Shown: positions 9,201-17,314 of the stretch, one piece after another | How positions within the stretch are numbered: the first letter of the stretch is position 1 | How the letters are laid out: each line of letters begins with the position of its first letter | Origin: a virus | Length of the DNA: 41,550 bases | Strand: one strand, 5' to 3' | IMG/VR virus record: IMGVR_UViG_3300025102_000077 | Span: 1-41,550 of that record | Translations under genes and position numbers: made by a program | The notes under the pieces: model-generated | Told to the model about the DNA's origin: nothing | Database searches by the model: none | Seen by the model: the letters and a program-made list of their open reading frames with translations, nothing else

Positions 9201-12200
9201 ATTGTTGAGGTGTAAATCTCAATTTTGCCCATAAATTTTCATCTGGAATGTTAGCTCTATTTGCTCCTTTTATATTTACAAATCTACCCTCCGTGTAAAT
9301 GGTTCCACCATAAAGTAATCTTTGTCTCATACCAGGACTCATAAAAGGCAACATATCATAAACTTGTCTCCAATACAATTGTCTAAATACTGGAGATCTT
9401 GATAGTGTATCTGTTTTAGATGCCATAAAGAAATCAAAACCTTTAGCTGTCATCTGATCCCATTTATTAGTTGCATCCATGTATGAGTCAAATGGTGCAG
9501 ATATATATTGTGGTAAATCCTCAAATACGTCATCTAAGGTTTTAACTAGTGATTTAAAGTTTTCTGCTTTAACGCCTGATTGTTTTTTAAATAATTTACT
9601 ACCTTTAGATACTAATTCTTTAAATACATCATCTAATTCAACACCATCAACAGTTCCACTTTTAATCATATTAATTAAAGTATCGTTAGCTTTTAATTTA
9701 GAACTAATAGTAAATGGATTATCACGTACTAAATTTATTTCATTTATATTATTTATATCTATTAACTTTTCTAACAATGCTCTGTTTTCATTAAAATCTC
9801 CGCCAGCAGCACCTACAGCTCTTGCTTCTATTGCTTTAGCAAATGTGTACCTACCACCAACAGAACCTGCGGCTCTTCTAAATTGTGGACCACCTCTGTT
9901 ATAAGATTTAATTATGTCTTTAGCTGCATCAGAACTACCCTCCATCCATTCTTGCAATCTTTGTTGTTGTTGTGGTTTAGTTAATAGTTCACCTGAATTA
10001 CTTCTGTATAAAAATTTAAATAAGTCATCATGATGCAATTTAGATATTTCAGATAAATAGTTTCTTAAATACTCGTTGTATTCCCCTGTTCTAACTCCGC
10101 TAGATCCTTTTCTTACAATATCTGCTTTGTTTAACACTTTGTATTTAAAAGGTCCAGGTTTTTTTTGTCCTTTACGTTCTCCACCAAATATATAATCGTT
10201 ATTATTATTTCCTGCAATTCTTGATGCAGCTTGTTGTGCTTCTATAGAATCATCAAACGCATCTCCAAATAAATCATTGTATGTAACACCTTTAGAGTTC
10301 CATCTTTTAACTTTTGCTGCATCATCACTATTAGTAATAAATTGTGATACCCACGACATAGGACGGCTAAATATATTATCGTAACCTCTAGCATACATTC
10401 TTAATTGCTCTTCACCAACAACACGTACTGTCCATGCACCTCTTAATAAAACTAATGGTTTCCAAACATTTGACATGTAGTAATCTGCAAGTTTTGAACT
10501 AACCCCTTGAACTGAATTTTTATCGCCAAGTAATTTGTATAATTTACCTGTGTCTAATGCTTCATCTGGTCCTTTAAATAAATCAGGAACCATAGCACGT
10601 AATATACCCATACTGTTAAATGCTTTTGTTAAACCAGCAGCATCAGGTAATGGAATGCTTCTGTTTATAAACTGTGTCATAAGTTGTGGTCCTGGAGTCA
10701 TTGTTGGTTTGCCATCTATAATTGTTGGTACAAAGTTAGTACCAGTTGCTACCTCTTCTCCAGTTACTGCATTAATCCAAAATTTTCTATACTCTGGTAA
10801 CTCTTCATCAAATATTCTTGTTATAGCTTCTGCGTCTCTACGATTGACACCAGCACTATCTACTAAATCTTCTACAGACCTAGCTAACATATCTTTAGTT
10901 ATGTCAAACAAAGCTGCTTCATCTCCATCATCTATTCGTATCATTTGATCTAATATTTCTGATTTATCTTTTGTTGTCATAGTTGTCTGGTCCATCCATA
11001 ATTTTGATTGATTTAGTGTTTGATCCATTTGATCTACATCTAAAAATCTATAAGGTAAGTCAGATGCGTAAGAAGCAAGTATTCTACCTACTCTTGAATT
11101 TTCCATCATACTAGCTTTAATAATTTTTCTTGCTCCAAACAATTTTCCTGCACCCTCTAATCCAGGATCTAATCCTCTACCAATTAATGTTTCTGCTAAT
11201 CCACCTGCTGCTCTTCCTATGGCACCAACTGTTGGTCTTTCCATTCCAAAACTATCTGGACCTCTAAAAGGATTTCCTAGATATTTATCATTTAAAAGAC
11301 CACGAATAGCTTTCTTTTTATTTTCTAATGGTCTTTTTGATATTTGTATTTTTCTAAAATCTGCTAATATTTCTTTATCACTAATACCAGATAATGTCAT
11401 AAATCTATGTGTATTGTCGTTAGTTGCTAAAAAGTTTATAAACTCTTCTCCAGCATCATCATTGTCTAAAAAATCATTAACTTGTTTTTTATTAACAAAA
11501 TTAAACTTACCTGTTTCGTATATTCCTAAAGTTTTTTTCTGTGCTTGTGTAAACTCACCAGAACCTTTTACCCCTTGTATACCTTTCTTTTTTAATGATG
11601 CAATTAATTCTTCTGACGGTGCTAACAATCTTTTTGATTTAGTTAAGTGTTTAATACCTAATCCAAAATAGTTTGCAGGATCTAAAAACATTACCTTACC
11701 CATATCTATTAGTCCTGATACTGCATTAAAACTTCTACTTCCTGGTTCTAGGACTAAGTTTGCAGTAGCACGACCAAGTGATATAGGCATAGCTACATCT
11801 CTACCATCTGATCCTCTAGTTGTTATAGTAAATTGTCCTGATTCTTCTTGTGATCTTTGGTCTATATCAGTTATAGGATCTCCAAGATAATCATTAATTT
11901 GTTGTGCTGCTCTATCAGGTGCCATACCTTTTTGCACCATATATTGATATTCTTCATAAAATTTAGAGTTAGGATTTTGTGCATCAAACTCATCACTATC
12001 AGGTAAAAACCCCTCGCCTAAATTAACACGTTTACCTTGTCTTAAATTATTGACTGCTTGTCTAACTGTTGATTTACCTGACAATGCGTATGCATCTTGA
12101 AATGTTAAATTCTCTGCTTGATCTCCAAATGTAGAAGCTATAAAAGAGTTTATAGGTCTATCTACCCAACTTCTATATGCATCTTCTAATCCAAGTAAAC

Positions 12201-12501
12201 CTAATCTAATTCCTGCTTTAAAACCATTACCTACTTTAGATAATATTCCTCTTTGATTGTGTTCAGCAATACGTGAAGCTACTTCTCCTAATACTTCTGA
12301 TTCTGGTTTTACTTGCAGTAATGTTAAAGCTGATACTACATCAGGAGAAAAATTTGGATATAACCTTGATATTTGTGTAGCACGTGTAGCATCATTTAGA
12401 GTAACACGGTCTCTTGTTTGTTTATATTGATTCTGTCTATTATAAATTTCTTCGTATAAATCTCGCTCTTGAGAGGGATTGTCAAAATAAAATACACCCA
12501 T
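6259..12501 (-). CDS. Giant putative internal/ejection virion protein, 2,080 aa
   Basis: This one frame uses about 15% of the genome. The start MGVFYFDNPSQERDL follows the 149-aa gene by three bases. Most of the chain is helical and polar. Residues ~1380-1490 are dense in Lys/Glu and likely coiled coil (DKLELNIERKFERRKEQYY). Around 1617-1645 lies a hydrophobic segment (NLALNVIPGVGPMVAIPF) that could insert into a membrane. There is no nuclease, polymerase or helicase motif. Size, position after the portal and the neighbouring muralytic protein fit a core protein ejected with DNA, like T7 gp15/gp16 or the giant virion proteins of marine podoviruses. It is too helical and wrongly placed for a tail fibre. 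Confidence 0.75.
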   Translation of the reverse strand: MGVFYFDNPSQERDLYEEIYNRQNQYKQTRDRVTLNDATRATQISRLYPNFSPDVVSALTLLQVKPESEVLGEVASRIAEHNQRGILSKVGNGFKAGIRLGLLGLEDAYRSWVDRPINSFIASTFGDQAENLTFQDAYALSGKSTVRQAVNNLRQGKRVNLGEGFLPDSDEFDAQNPNSKFYEEYQYMVQKGMAPDRAAQQINDYLGDPITDIDQRSQEESGQFTITTRGSDGRDVAMPISLGRATANLVLEPGSRSFNAVSGLIDMGKVMFLDPANYFGLGIKHLTKSKRLLAPSEELIASLKKKGIQGVKGSGEFTQAQKKTLGIYETGKFNFVNKKQVNDFLDNDDAGEEFINFLATNDNTHRFMTLSGISDKEILADFRKIQISKRPLENKKKAIRGLLNDKYLGNPFRGPDSFGMERPTVGAIGRAAGGLAETLIGRGLDPGLEGAGKLFGARKIIKASMMENSRVGRILASYASDLPYRFLDVDQMDQTLNQSKLWMDQTTMTTKDKSEILDQMIRIDDGDEAALFDITKDMLARSVEDLVDSAGVNRRDAEAITRIFDEELPEYRKFWINAVTGEEVATGTNFVPTIIDGKPTMTPGPQLMTQFINRSIPLPDAAGLTKAFNSMGILRAMVPDLFKGPDEALDTGKLYKLLGDKNSVQGVSSKLADYYMSNVWKPLVLLRGAWTVRVVGEEQLRMYARGYDNIFSRPMSWVSQFITNSDDAAKVKRWNSKGVTYNDLFGDAFDDSIEAQQAASRIAGNNNNDYIFGGERKGQKKPGPFKYKVLNKADIVRKGSSGVRTGEYNEYLRNYLSEISKLHHDDLFKFLYRSNSGELLTKPQQQQRLQEWMEGSSDAAKDIIKSYNRGGPQFRRAAGSVGGRYTFAKAIEARAVGAAGGDFNENRALLEKLIDINNINEINLVRDNPFTISSKLKANDTLINMIKSGTVDGVELDDVFKELVSKGSKLFKKQSGVKAENFKSLVKTLDDVFEDLPQYISAPFDSYMDATNKWDQMTAKGFDFFMASKTDTLSRSPVFRQLYWRQVYDMLPFMSPGMRQRLLYGGTIYTEGRFVNIKGANRANIPDENLWAKLRFTPQQLRKQDTTINLDMFKKEIKKLDEIDAAAGNVSVDFQKDINKLQKEFTKIKREYLNELEEFQGNKYWLGKGQKYSLGMFADYDISEDLIVKQGKKSRKISPQRKIKYDKKIDELREKELKIIGSEREHKLSNMEARYPADNFEHELLGYAKKKAGIQTYSPRKNKPKMPTTINRLRGSISRINRNIKNMQDRLDNYVARETPKFETNEYVQEYEVLRDIYERGASDKFGDMELSVLFNDLDNIKITETEWNNLYSETLAELRQNVKDGYFDAVPELEAFLETTKAQKKSAWKKLNKEFNEKGDEIANNLGEANVKFFEAELEKGQKFIDAATEVLQDHTAALNKKKSQVDNIRGQINERLDKLELNIERKFERRKEQYYGERNKLYKASGFTNDATSFDQIDTVAKAVALQGVEDLLYDLSKNNKFFYNMRAIFPFGQAYKEIMTTWAKLIAENPEVIRKGQNVVNAARKENPFSPVEGEGFLAQDDVTGEEVFYYPFSGELVSNLALGEDRKADIRLPGYASSLNLALNVIPGVGPMVAIPFSAFLGGNPTFDNFKKVVFPYGLPDVQNAGDFIRSAGIPAWMRNAWRAIRGFQEDGTDAPTDEIKRVQINSQIDVYRLLKANGEDDSTPEKQAELMQRAKTTSAWLTMVKAFSQFIGPTGLNARYEIHDPKNNGTVWAMQSLSDYYRQILDTPPTIEGTNQLEFAPGDNYGATKHFIERFGFNPIDIVQPKSIVIEPRPVDEKGAEFERNNPDLFKDYRFTAQFAIPKGGGGAFNYEAYINTIINETREPLSADEWLAKRNQSLGEFYMENQRVQSLEIFNINDPQQNRKRNRFLSLQQINAREQFPGYDQTIVGLPATVNVELQVEELGKWVNEPKLSNTRVGQDVKRILSLFDLFSKKSFAEGYSQDGWRSSRKYIKERKFLRDEIARLTMRNDDFYFVAQRVLLPYIAERQDFLEDMIYDENVYAEYGMYLPNSMET

Positions 12502-12504
12502 TAT

Positions 12505-12954
12505 TTATGGTGCAATATCATCAGGACTTTGTTTATAAGCAGAACCTTGGCTCATCAACAATGACAATAATTCATCAGTTGGAAATATATCTGCCATAGC
12601 TCTAATAAGCATCATAGAATCATCTTCTAAGTATGACTGTTTAGGTATACCAGTTTCAGTAACTGGCATGTCTGGATAATTTGTAGGTGCTGTTAAATCA
12701 AAATCTTCTACTGGATTTATAGCAACAGGTGCATTATCTGCTGGTAACATTCCACTTGTATTAGATGCTTCTGCTGCAACATTTCCTTGTTGTACTTGAT
12801 TTACTAATGCCGACTCTGCACCCATAGGTGCTTCACTTAACATTTCTCTTGCATCTGTAGCCGTAACGTTTAGATCAGTTCTTTTTGATAAAGCTCCTGG
12901 TCCACTTACTGCACCACCTCTTCTACCTTTATTCCTAGAAGATCCATTCGCCAT
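12505..12954 (-). CDS. Small head protein, 149 aa
   Basis: I place the start at 12954 (MANGSSRNKGRR) because AGAGGGAG lies six bases upstream; an in-frame ATG at 12972 would be closer to the previous gene but lacks that spacing. The basic Gly/Arg N terminus followed by GPGALSKRTDLN is a pattern I associate with small virion proteins encoded just after portal genes in podovirus-like phages. The C-terminal third is acidic and helical. It overlaps the preceding gene by 20 bases. Exact role (portal-associated or minor capsid) is unknown. Confidence 0.65.
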   Translation of the reverse strand: MANGSSRNKGRRGGAVSGPGALSKRTDLNVTATDAREMLSEAPMGAESALVNQVQQGNVAAEASNTSGMLPADNAPVAINPVEDFDLTAPTNYPDMPVTETGIPKQSYLEDDSMMLIRAMADIFPTDELLSLLMSQGSAYKQSPDDIAP

Positions 12955-13120
12955 TGTCATCTCCCTCTTCATCTATAATTGGTTTAAATAATATTAAAAA
13001 TCCTGGTAAAGGTATGATGTCTGGTTCTTGTCCAAACGCATTTAAATTGTTCATCCATACATCACTTAATGTACTTTTGACCATACTATCAAATTCTACT
13101 TCAACATACTCTCTATCCAA
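12935..13120 (-). CDS. Small protein after portal, TTG start, 61 aa
   Basis: The frame upstream of 13120 only translates the portal repeat out of frame, so the real start is probably the TTG at 13120 (reading LDREYVEVEF), preceded at proper distance by GGAGGAGG, which is itself the Gly-repeat coding sequence of the portal tail. The TTG overlaps the portal stop (TTGGATAG). The product contains NNLNAFGQEPDIIPLPG and an acidic C terminus. No known family; translationally coupled to the portal. Confidence 0.6.
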   Translation of the reverse strand: MDREYVEVEFDSMVKSTLSDVWMNNLNAFGQEPDIIPLPGFLILFKPIIDEEGDDNGEWIF

Positions 13121-14930
13121 GAGGACCTCCTCCACCTGGTAATGGACCTCCTCCGCCTTGTAATGGACCTCCTCCACCTTGTAATAACAATGACCTTATA
13201 TCTGGTGTAGGTCCTTGTGGCATTGGTGGTTGTCCTGGTATCTGTGCTTGACCTAATTCATCAAGCAATGCTTGTTCATCAGGAGATACTTGTTCCTCTG
13301 GTGTGTAAAATTTATCTAATATACTTGACATCTCTGATGGACTCTTTCTTATTTGTACTAATGCCATTGTAGCTTTAGCATCACCTTGTGTCGCTTGAAC
13401 TTTTAATGTTTCAAACAATACTTGTTCTGCTTCATCTTTAGTAATCCTATTATTTATTTTTTGTAAATTTTCTAATCCATCCATATTTTCTTGTAAAGTT
13501 TCTTTATCTATAATTCCTGCTTGCAACAATTGTAAACCAGAAACAATTTTAGTTGGCTCATCAAATCCTGCCATAACACCATATACTCTACGTGTTGCAT
13601 ATTGACCACCTATATCTGTACTTGGTTCATACTGTTCTGAAAAAGCAGCTCCATTTGCATAACCACTAAGTGGTTTCTTTTTATTTTTATTTAAAACTTC
13701 ATCCATCTCTAAACGTTTAGAATCTATTTCTTCCATTGCTGTTTTTAGTGATAATTGATATTCTCTTACGTTTAAATCAACGGATGACATTAACTCTTGT
13801 AAACCTCTACCAGTAACAAATGAATTAGGAGATTGTGCATCATCTGTAACTGGATAACTTGCACCTAATCTTAATTGTCTTTCTAACCTATCTATTTGTT
13901 GAAACATTTGATACGGCAAGTTATTAGTTGGTTTTGCAACTTGACTACCTGGAGATAAATAGTTTATAGCAAATCTACCTCTTTTGTAATTTCCTGATTC
14001 TATTTCTCCAACAATATTTGTTTCTGTAAATACTGCATCTTCCATAGCTATAATTGATAAAACATTTATTTTTGCCATAGCTGACATAAGTCCTAATACA
14101 TGATCGTATTGTCCTTGTAGTCTGTCAAAACTAAATCTTTTAGCAATTACAAATCTTGGTCCTGTTTGTAATGGATTAGGTGTAAAATCTAATATTTGTT
14201 TAGTAGCTGGTAAATATACATAAGTACCCTCTTCGTTGTAATACTCTATTAACTCTTCACCATCAGAACTATTGTTTTCCCAATTTCTTGAATGAACATC
14301 TTTGTACAATCCACCTGTACCACTTACGCCTGTATACGGTGTAGTACCCATATCGTACTCTATTTTTGCTTGTGGATATAATTTTTTAATTACACCAGCA
14401 GGAACAACTCTAACAAGAGCTAGTTCATTTGGTTGTTGGTCTGGTCCGTAATAACCAGGAAAGCAATCATAAGGATCTCTTAATTCAGCATGTGGATAAA
14501 AATTTCCAAATTGATCTTTTTTGTTTCTTATAATCCATACACAGAATCCATAACCAGGCAACCATCTAGCTGCTTGTGGTAACTGCATGTCAATTTTACT
14601 TTTCTTATCATAAGAATGTACAATACGTTCTAGCTTTTCAGATTTCTTTTTAGCTCTTTCGCTATCTTTGTTATTGTATGGATCAACTTTTAAATCTGGA
14701 ACTCTACCTAGTTTTTGTGCCAGGTGTTCTAATCCTGATTCAATCATATTAGGTATTGGTAAATCTTCATTATAGTTTTCTGAATTAGAACCAAGTAATG
14801 CAGCTACACCTTGTGAGCCACCATTAATTATTTTTCTTATTCTACTTCTATATTCCCAATGACCAGTATGTTCGTGTAATCCACGTAAATCGTCCACCCT
14901 GTGTGCTAACTGGTCTGATGTTAACGGCAT
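13113..14930 (-). CDS. Portal protein, 605 aa
   Basis: Directly follows the terminase (TAAATG). Length is normal for a portal. Recognisable features include MPLTSDQLAHRVDDLRGLHE, the aromatic/Asp segment ELRDPYDCFPGYYG near residue 160, and a long helical region near 330-410 with QQIDRLERQLRLG, all typical of portal proteins of podovirus-like phages. It forms the dodecameric ring at the DNA vertex. The last ~25 residues are an unusual glycine-rich tail made of three near-identical repeats (QGGGGPL type), encoded by a 21-bp tandem repeat, which also supplies the ribosome site of the next gene. Confidence 0.88.
   Translation of the reverse strand: MPLTSDQLAHRVDDLRGLHEHTGHWEYRSRIRKIINGGSQGVAALLGSNSENYNEDLPIPNMIESGLEHLAQKLGRVPDLKVDPYNNKDSERAKKKSEKLERIVHSYDKKSKIDMQLPQAARWLPGYGFCVWIIRNKKDQFGNFYPHAELRDPYDCFPGYYGPDQQPNELALVRVVPAGVIKKLYPQAKIEYDMGTTPYTGVSGTGGLYKDVHSRNWENNSSDGEELIEYYNEEGTYVYLPATKQILDFTPNPLQTGPRFVIAKRFSFDRLQGQYDHVLGLMSAMAKINVLSIIAMEDAVFTETNIVGEIESGNYKRGRFAINYLSPGSQVAKPTNNLPYQMFQQIDRLERQLRLGASYPVTDDAQSPNSFVTGRGLQELMSSVDLNVREYQLSLKTAMEEIDSKRLEMDEVLNKNKKKPLSGYANGAAFSEQYEPSTDIGGQYATRRVYGVMAGFDEPTKIVSGLQLLQAGIIDKETLQENMDGLENLQKINNRITKDEAEQVLFETLKVQATQGDAKATMALVQIRKSPSEMSSILDKFYTPEEQVSPDEQALLDELGQAQIPGQPPMPQGPTPDIRSLLLQGGGGPLQGGGGPLPGGGGPLG
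13123..13185. repeat. Three tandem 21-bp units in portal 3' end
   Basis: Units begin at 13123, 13144 and 13165 and differ at only a few bases. On the minus strand they encode GGGGPL-type heptads at the portal C terminus and provide GGAGGAGG as the Shine-Dalgarno sequence of the following TTG-initiated gene. Confidence 0.9.
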
Positions 14931-16853
14931 TTATCTATCCCACATTCTTTCGTCATAAGTTGTCATTTTATAATTGCTATATGATGGATTATAGTCATTG
15001 TCTACTTCTGATAGTACCAATTTAACGGTCTGGCGTACCCTTTTCATAGGAAACCAACTTGCCATAACTAAGTCTGTTTTACTACTAACCGATTTAGAAT
15101 TACTTCCGCTAGCACTACTAAAATAAATTAACTGTTGTCTTAGTGTGTTTACTTTACGTTGTGTTAGCGGACTTGCCCATGGTAAGTTTATTTTCTGTTG
15201 TTCATACATAGGAACCATGGCAGTAACACCGAATACTGGATCCCATTTGTTTTTATATGTTTGATGTCCCTCTATCCTTACACCATTTGCTCCTGCCCAA
15301 TTCTTTATTTCTTTATCTTGTCCTATAGCTTTTTGGAATCCGTTTTCTTCTACAATCCAATGTGATAAGAAATATTGTTCATGCCAATCTTTCATAACTT
15401 TATGTGCTTTAGATATACCACCGCCTAAGTCATTACGTAAATCTACTAACCATAGTTGTCCAGTTTTTTGATTATATGCCCACAATACAGCAGCTTGATA
15501 ACCTGTAGATGCTGGATCTAATCCTGCAATCAATGCAGTATGTGGTGGTATGTCTCCTAAGTTCCTGGACCTATCTAAACATCCGTCAATCATTTCTGCA
15601 CTAAACAATTCCATACCTGCTGGTACAGCTTTATTTAAATACACCATTTCAAATATAGCTCTACCACCTGTAGTTTCTGCTGATGCTAATTGTTCCATTA
15701 ACCATTTATGAGTACGTTTACCTTTCCATAACATGTGTTCGTCCTGGTCATCTGACTCCTGGTCTAAAGGTATTTCTAAATCGTGCGCACGCTCTACTAT
15801 TGTTTCCCATGCCTCATTGTTCAGCAATGCGTTATACAGGTCATCTGGATGCTGTCTGGAGCCAATTACGACCATTCCTGTGTGTTCTTCTTTTCTTGAC
15901 TGCAATGTTGTGGTCCACCAGTTTTTAGTATTTTCTCTAGCACTTGGTTGTACTGTACTACCATGATCTTCAATGTCATCAGATATTATTAAGTCTGCAT
16001 CCCTGGACAATATCTTTCCGCCTTTACCTACAGCTACTAATGTAGGACTTTTTATACCAGCTACCGTTCTTGTAGCTACAGTAAATTGACTTGTACTCCA
16101 AGACTTTCCTGATTTGTTCATAGGTCTAAATCCCTCGTATGATGCAAAGTCTTGTATAAGTTCTTCATTATTTTCTAAATGGTCCAATACAGCACCTACT
16201 GCATTCTTAGCTATATCCTCATTACCTCCAACCCACATTATTCTCATGTTTGGATTTTTACATATCATGTATACGCAGAAGTGTGTTAACAAATCTGTTT
16301 TGCCATGACGTGGCGGAGACAGTACCATAAGTCTCTTTCCATTTTCTATTGCATCTAATATTGCTGCTATCCATCTTTTTTGGAAACCTGGTGTCTCATA
16401 CGGTACACCTTGCTCTGTCAAAAAATATTTGTCCCTGAAAGCTACAAAGTCATCTAGCTTGACAGCACTATCCCCCCCATTTTTTTGTAAGGACTCGTGA
16501 TTTTCTCTTAGTGCTTCGTCTTTTATCCATGCAGACAATGATCTAGTTACAGTAGCTAATGAGCATCCTAGTATGTCAGCTATCTCTTGTTTAGTCTTAG
16601 TACCATTCAAAAGGTCGTCAAAAAAATTTTTTTTCTCCATAATGGCATAGTAATTACCTCTACGCTTCTGTATATTTGTATCTACCACTTTCTCTACGTG
16701 GTACGTGTCGGTTGTCTTACTAGCCCTGTATGCTCTCTTTTTGATTCTATTAGCACACTTGTCTGAACAATATTTTCTCCTACCATCTGGTAAAATGCGA
16801 TTGCAGTCGTTAGCTACACAAAACTTGTTTTTCTCTTGTTTTGATTTACTCAT
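14931..16853 (-). CDS. terL: Terminase large subunit with N-terminal zinc finger and HTH, 640 aa
   Basis: Packaging motor. The ATPase shows Walker A SPPRHGKT (about 177-184), Walker B DLIISDDIED (about 286-295), and the nuclease domain starts at AGLDPASTG (about 443) with a second acidic patch VEENGFQKAIGQ. The first ~110 residues are extra: CVANDC...CSDKC (about 12-33) is a four-Cys zinc finger, and KQEIADILGCSLATVTRSL (about 79-97) is a helix-turn-helix. No separate small terminase gene is found, so this extension may do its DNA-recognition job. The ATG follows an extended -10 by seven bases without a ribosome site, suggesting a leaderless message. Confidence 0.92.
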   Translation of the reverse strand: MSKSKQEKNKFCVANDCNRILPDGRRKYCSDKCANRIKKRAYRASKTTDTYHVEKVVDTNIQKRRGNYYAIMEKKNFFDDLLNGTKTKQEIADILGCSLATVTRSLSAWIKDEALRENHESLQKNGGDSAVKLDDFVAFRDKYFLTEQGVPYETPGFQKRWIAAILDAIENGKRLMVLSPPRHGKTDLLTHFCVYMICKNPNMRIMWVGGNEDIAKNAVGAVLDHLENNEELIQDFASYEGFRPMNKSGKSWSTSQFTVATRTVAGIKSPTLVAVGKGGKILSRDADLIISDDIEDHGSTVQPSARENTKNWWTTTLQSRKEEHTGMVVIGSRQHPDDLYNALLNNEAWETIVERAHDLEIPLDQESDDQDEHMLWKGKRTHKWLMEQLASAETTGGRAIFEMVYLNKAVPAGMELFSAEMIDGCLDRSRNLGDIPPHTALIAGLDPASTGYQAAVLWAYNQKTGQLWLVDLRNDLGGGISKAHKVMKDWHEQYFLSHWIVEENGFQKAIGQDKEIKNWAGANGVRIEGHQTYKNKWDPVFGVTAMVPMYEQQKINLPWASPLTQRKVNTLRQQLIYFSSASGSNSKSVSSKTDLVMASWFPMKRVRQTVKLVLSEVDNDYNPSYSNYKMTTYDERMWDR

Positions 16854-16869
16854 CTGTTATAGTGTATCA
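16854..16869 (-). promoter_or_regulatory. Extended -10 promoter giving leaderless terL message
   Basis: On the minus strand TGATACACT (16861-16869) is followed by ATAACAG and the terL ATG at 16853. Seven bases after the -10 hexamer is the usual start distance, so transcription would begin on the A of ATG. No Shine-Dalgarno sequence lies between. Confidence 0.6.
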
Positions 16870-17119
16870 TACAAATACTTTGATTTAGATGGTTAAAGCA
16901 ACCTAACATGTGTACAAGTAAGTGAGATCGAGACTCAGAAAGTTCCGAATCGGTAGTACGATAAACTAGTAAGGCAAACGGAATACTCAAGGCACCTGAC
17001 TAAATCCTTGTCAATAGCTCTTTTTTTTATAGCTCGCTACGACTTCAATGGCGGTAGTCCTTACTAGCACTCCTAGTCCTATGTATTTGTCCTGTACTAG
17101 CAAGAACTGACCTACTTAC
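16870..17119 (-). other. Structured non-coding leader upstream of terL, candidate packaging region
   Basis: About 250 bases without a gene. If transcribed from the promoter at 17120 it forms a long leader: CTAGTAAGG around 17059-17067 (minus sense) pairs with CCTTACTAG around 16966-16974, and CAAGG/CCTTG form a smaller hairpin inside. It also carries direct repeats (separate entry). Position next to the terminase gene is typical of pac or cos sites, but no site can be proved from sequence alone. Confidence 0.4.
17055..17102. repeat. Direct repeats GTCCT(G)TACTAGCA
   Basis: GTCCTTACTAGCA at 17057-17069 and GTCCTGTACTAGCA at 17089-17102 are the same sequence but for one inserted base, spaced 32 bases, about three helical turns. 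TAGTCCT also occurs at 17055 and 17074, with TTGTCCT at 17087. Same-face repeats near terL could be bound by terminase or a regulator. Confidence 0.6.
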
Positions 17120-17128
17120 ATTATAACA
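17120..17128 (-). promoter_or_regulatory. Extended -10 promoter toward terL
   Basis: Reads TGTTATAAT on the minus strand, a perfect extended -10. The start would fall near 17112, producing a ~260-base leader before terL, in addition to the promoter touching the gene. The same nonamer occurs upstream of the scaffold/capsid operon at 40341-40349. Confidence 0.6.
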
Positions 17129-17183
17129 GACTAATTACTGACTATAAAAAACATACTAGATATAGTGTATATTTCTGTAAATA

Positions 17184-17215
17184 CTACATGTAGTGTACAC
17201 TATATATGGTATACT
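17184..17215 (+). promoter_or_regulatory. Promoter of tRNA-like RNA with palindromic operator candidates
   Basis: TGGTATACT at 17207-17215 is an extended -10, and seven bases later comes the first G of the RNA at 17223. No good -35 is present. Instead two perfect palindromes overlap just upstream: CTACATGTAG (17184-17193) and AGTGTACACT (17192-17201), placed where a repressor or activator could control this start. Confidence 0.6.
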
Positions 17216-17222
17216 GTCTACT

Positions 17223-17314
17223 GGGGATGATTGGTAAGTAAAGCTAACAATCAAATAATAGATTGCCTTTGTACACAGTAGCTTTAAACCTAGGTTCGAC
17301 TCCTAGCATCTCCA
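17223..17314 (+). ncRNA. tRNA-like RNA without D arm (acceptor, T arm, long P2 stem)
   Basis: Acceptor GGGGATG (17223-17229) pairs with CATCTCC (17307-17313) over seven pairs, one G-U, with A as discriminator. The T arm is canonical: CTAGG, loop TTCGACT, CCTAG (17290-17306), abutting the acceptor. After the acceptor comes ATTGGTAAG, like a D loop without a stem. TAAAGCTA (17239-17246) then pairs with TAGCTTTA (17279-17286), enclosing a hairpin CAATC/GATTG (17248-17265) with an eight-base loop. This acceptor + D-like loop + P2 + T arm plan recalls the tRNA-like domain of tmRNA, but at about 91 bases there is no room for a tag message. The eight-base loop lacks the usual U33, so normal decoding is unlikely. 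CCA is not encoded. Confidence 0.65.

Noticed and set aside
12935-13177. 80-aa version of the post-portal gene starting at 13177
   Set aside because: Its first 19 residues are just the portal Gly repeats read out of frame; the TTG at 13120 has the SD at proper distance.
17223-17314. tmRNA or ordinary tRNA
   Set aside because: Too short for a tag message, no D stem, and the only anticodon-like loop has eight bases without U33; kept as tRNA-like RNA.
17290-17314. attP core matching a host tRNA 3' end
   Set aside because: The 5' acceptor half is also present with a promoter, and no integrase gene was found.
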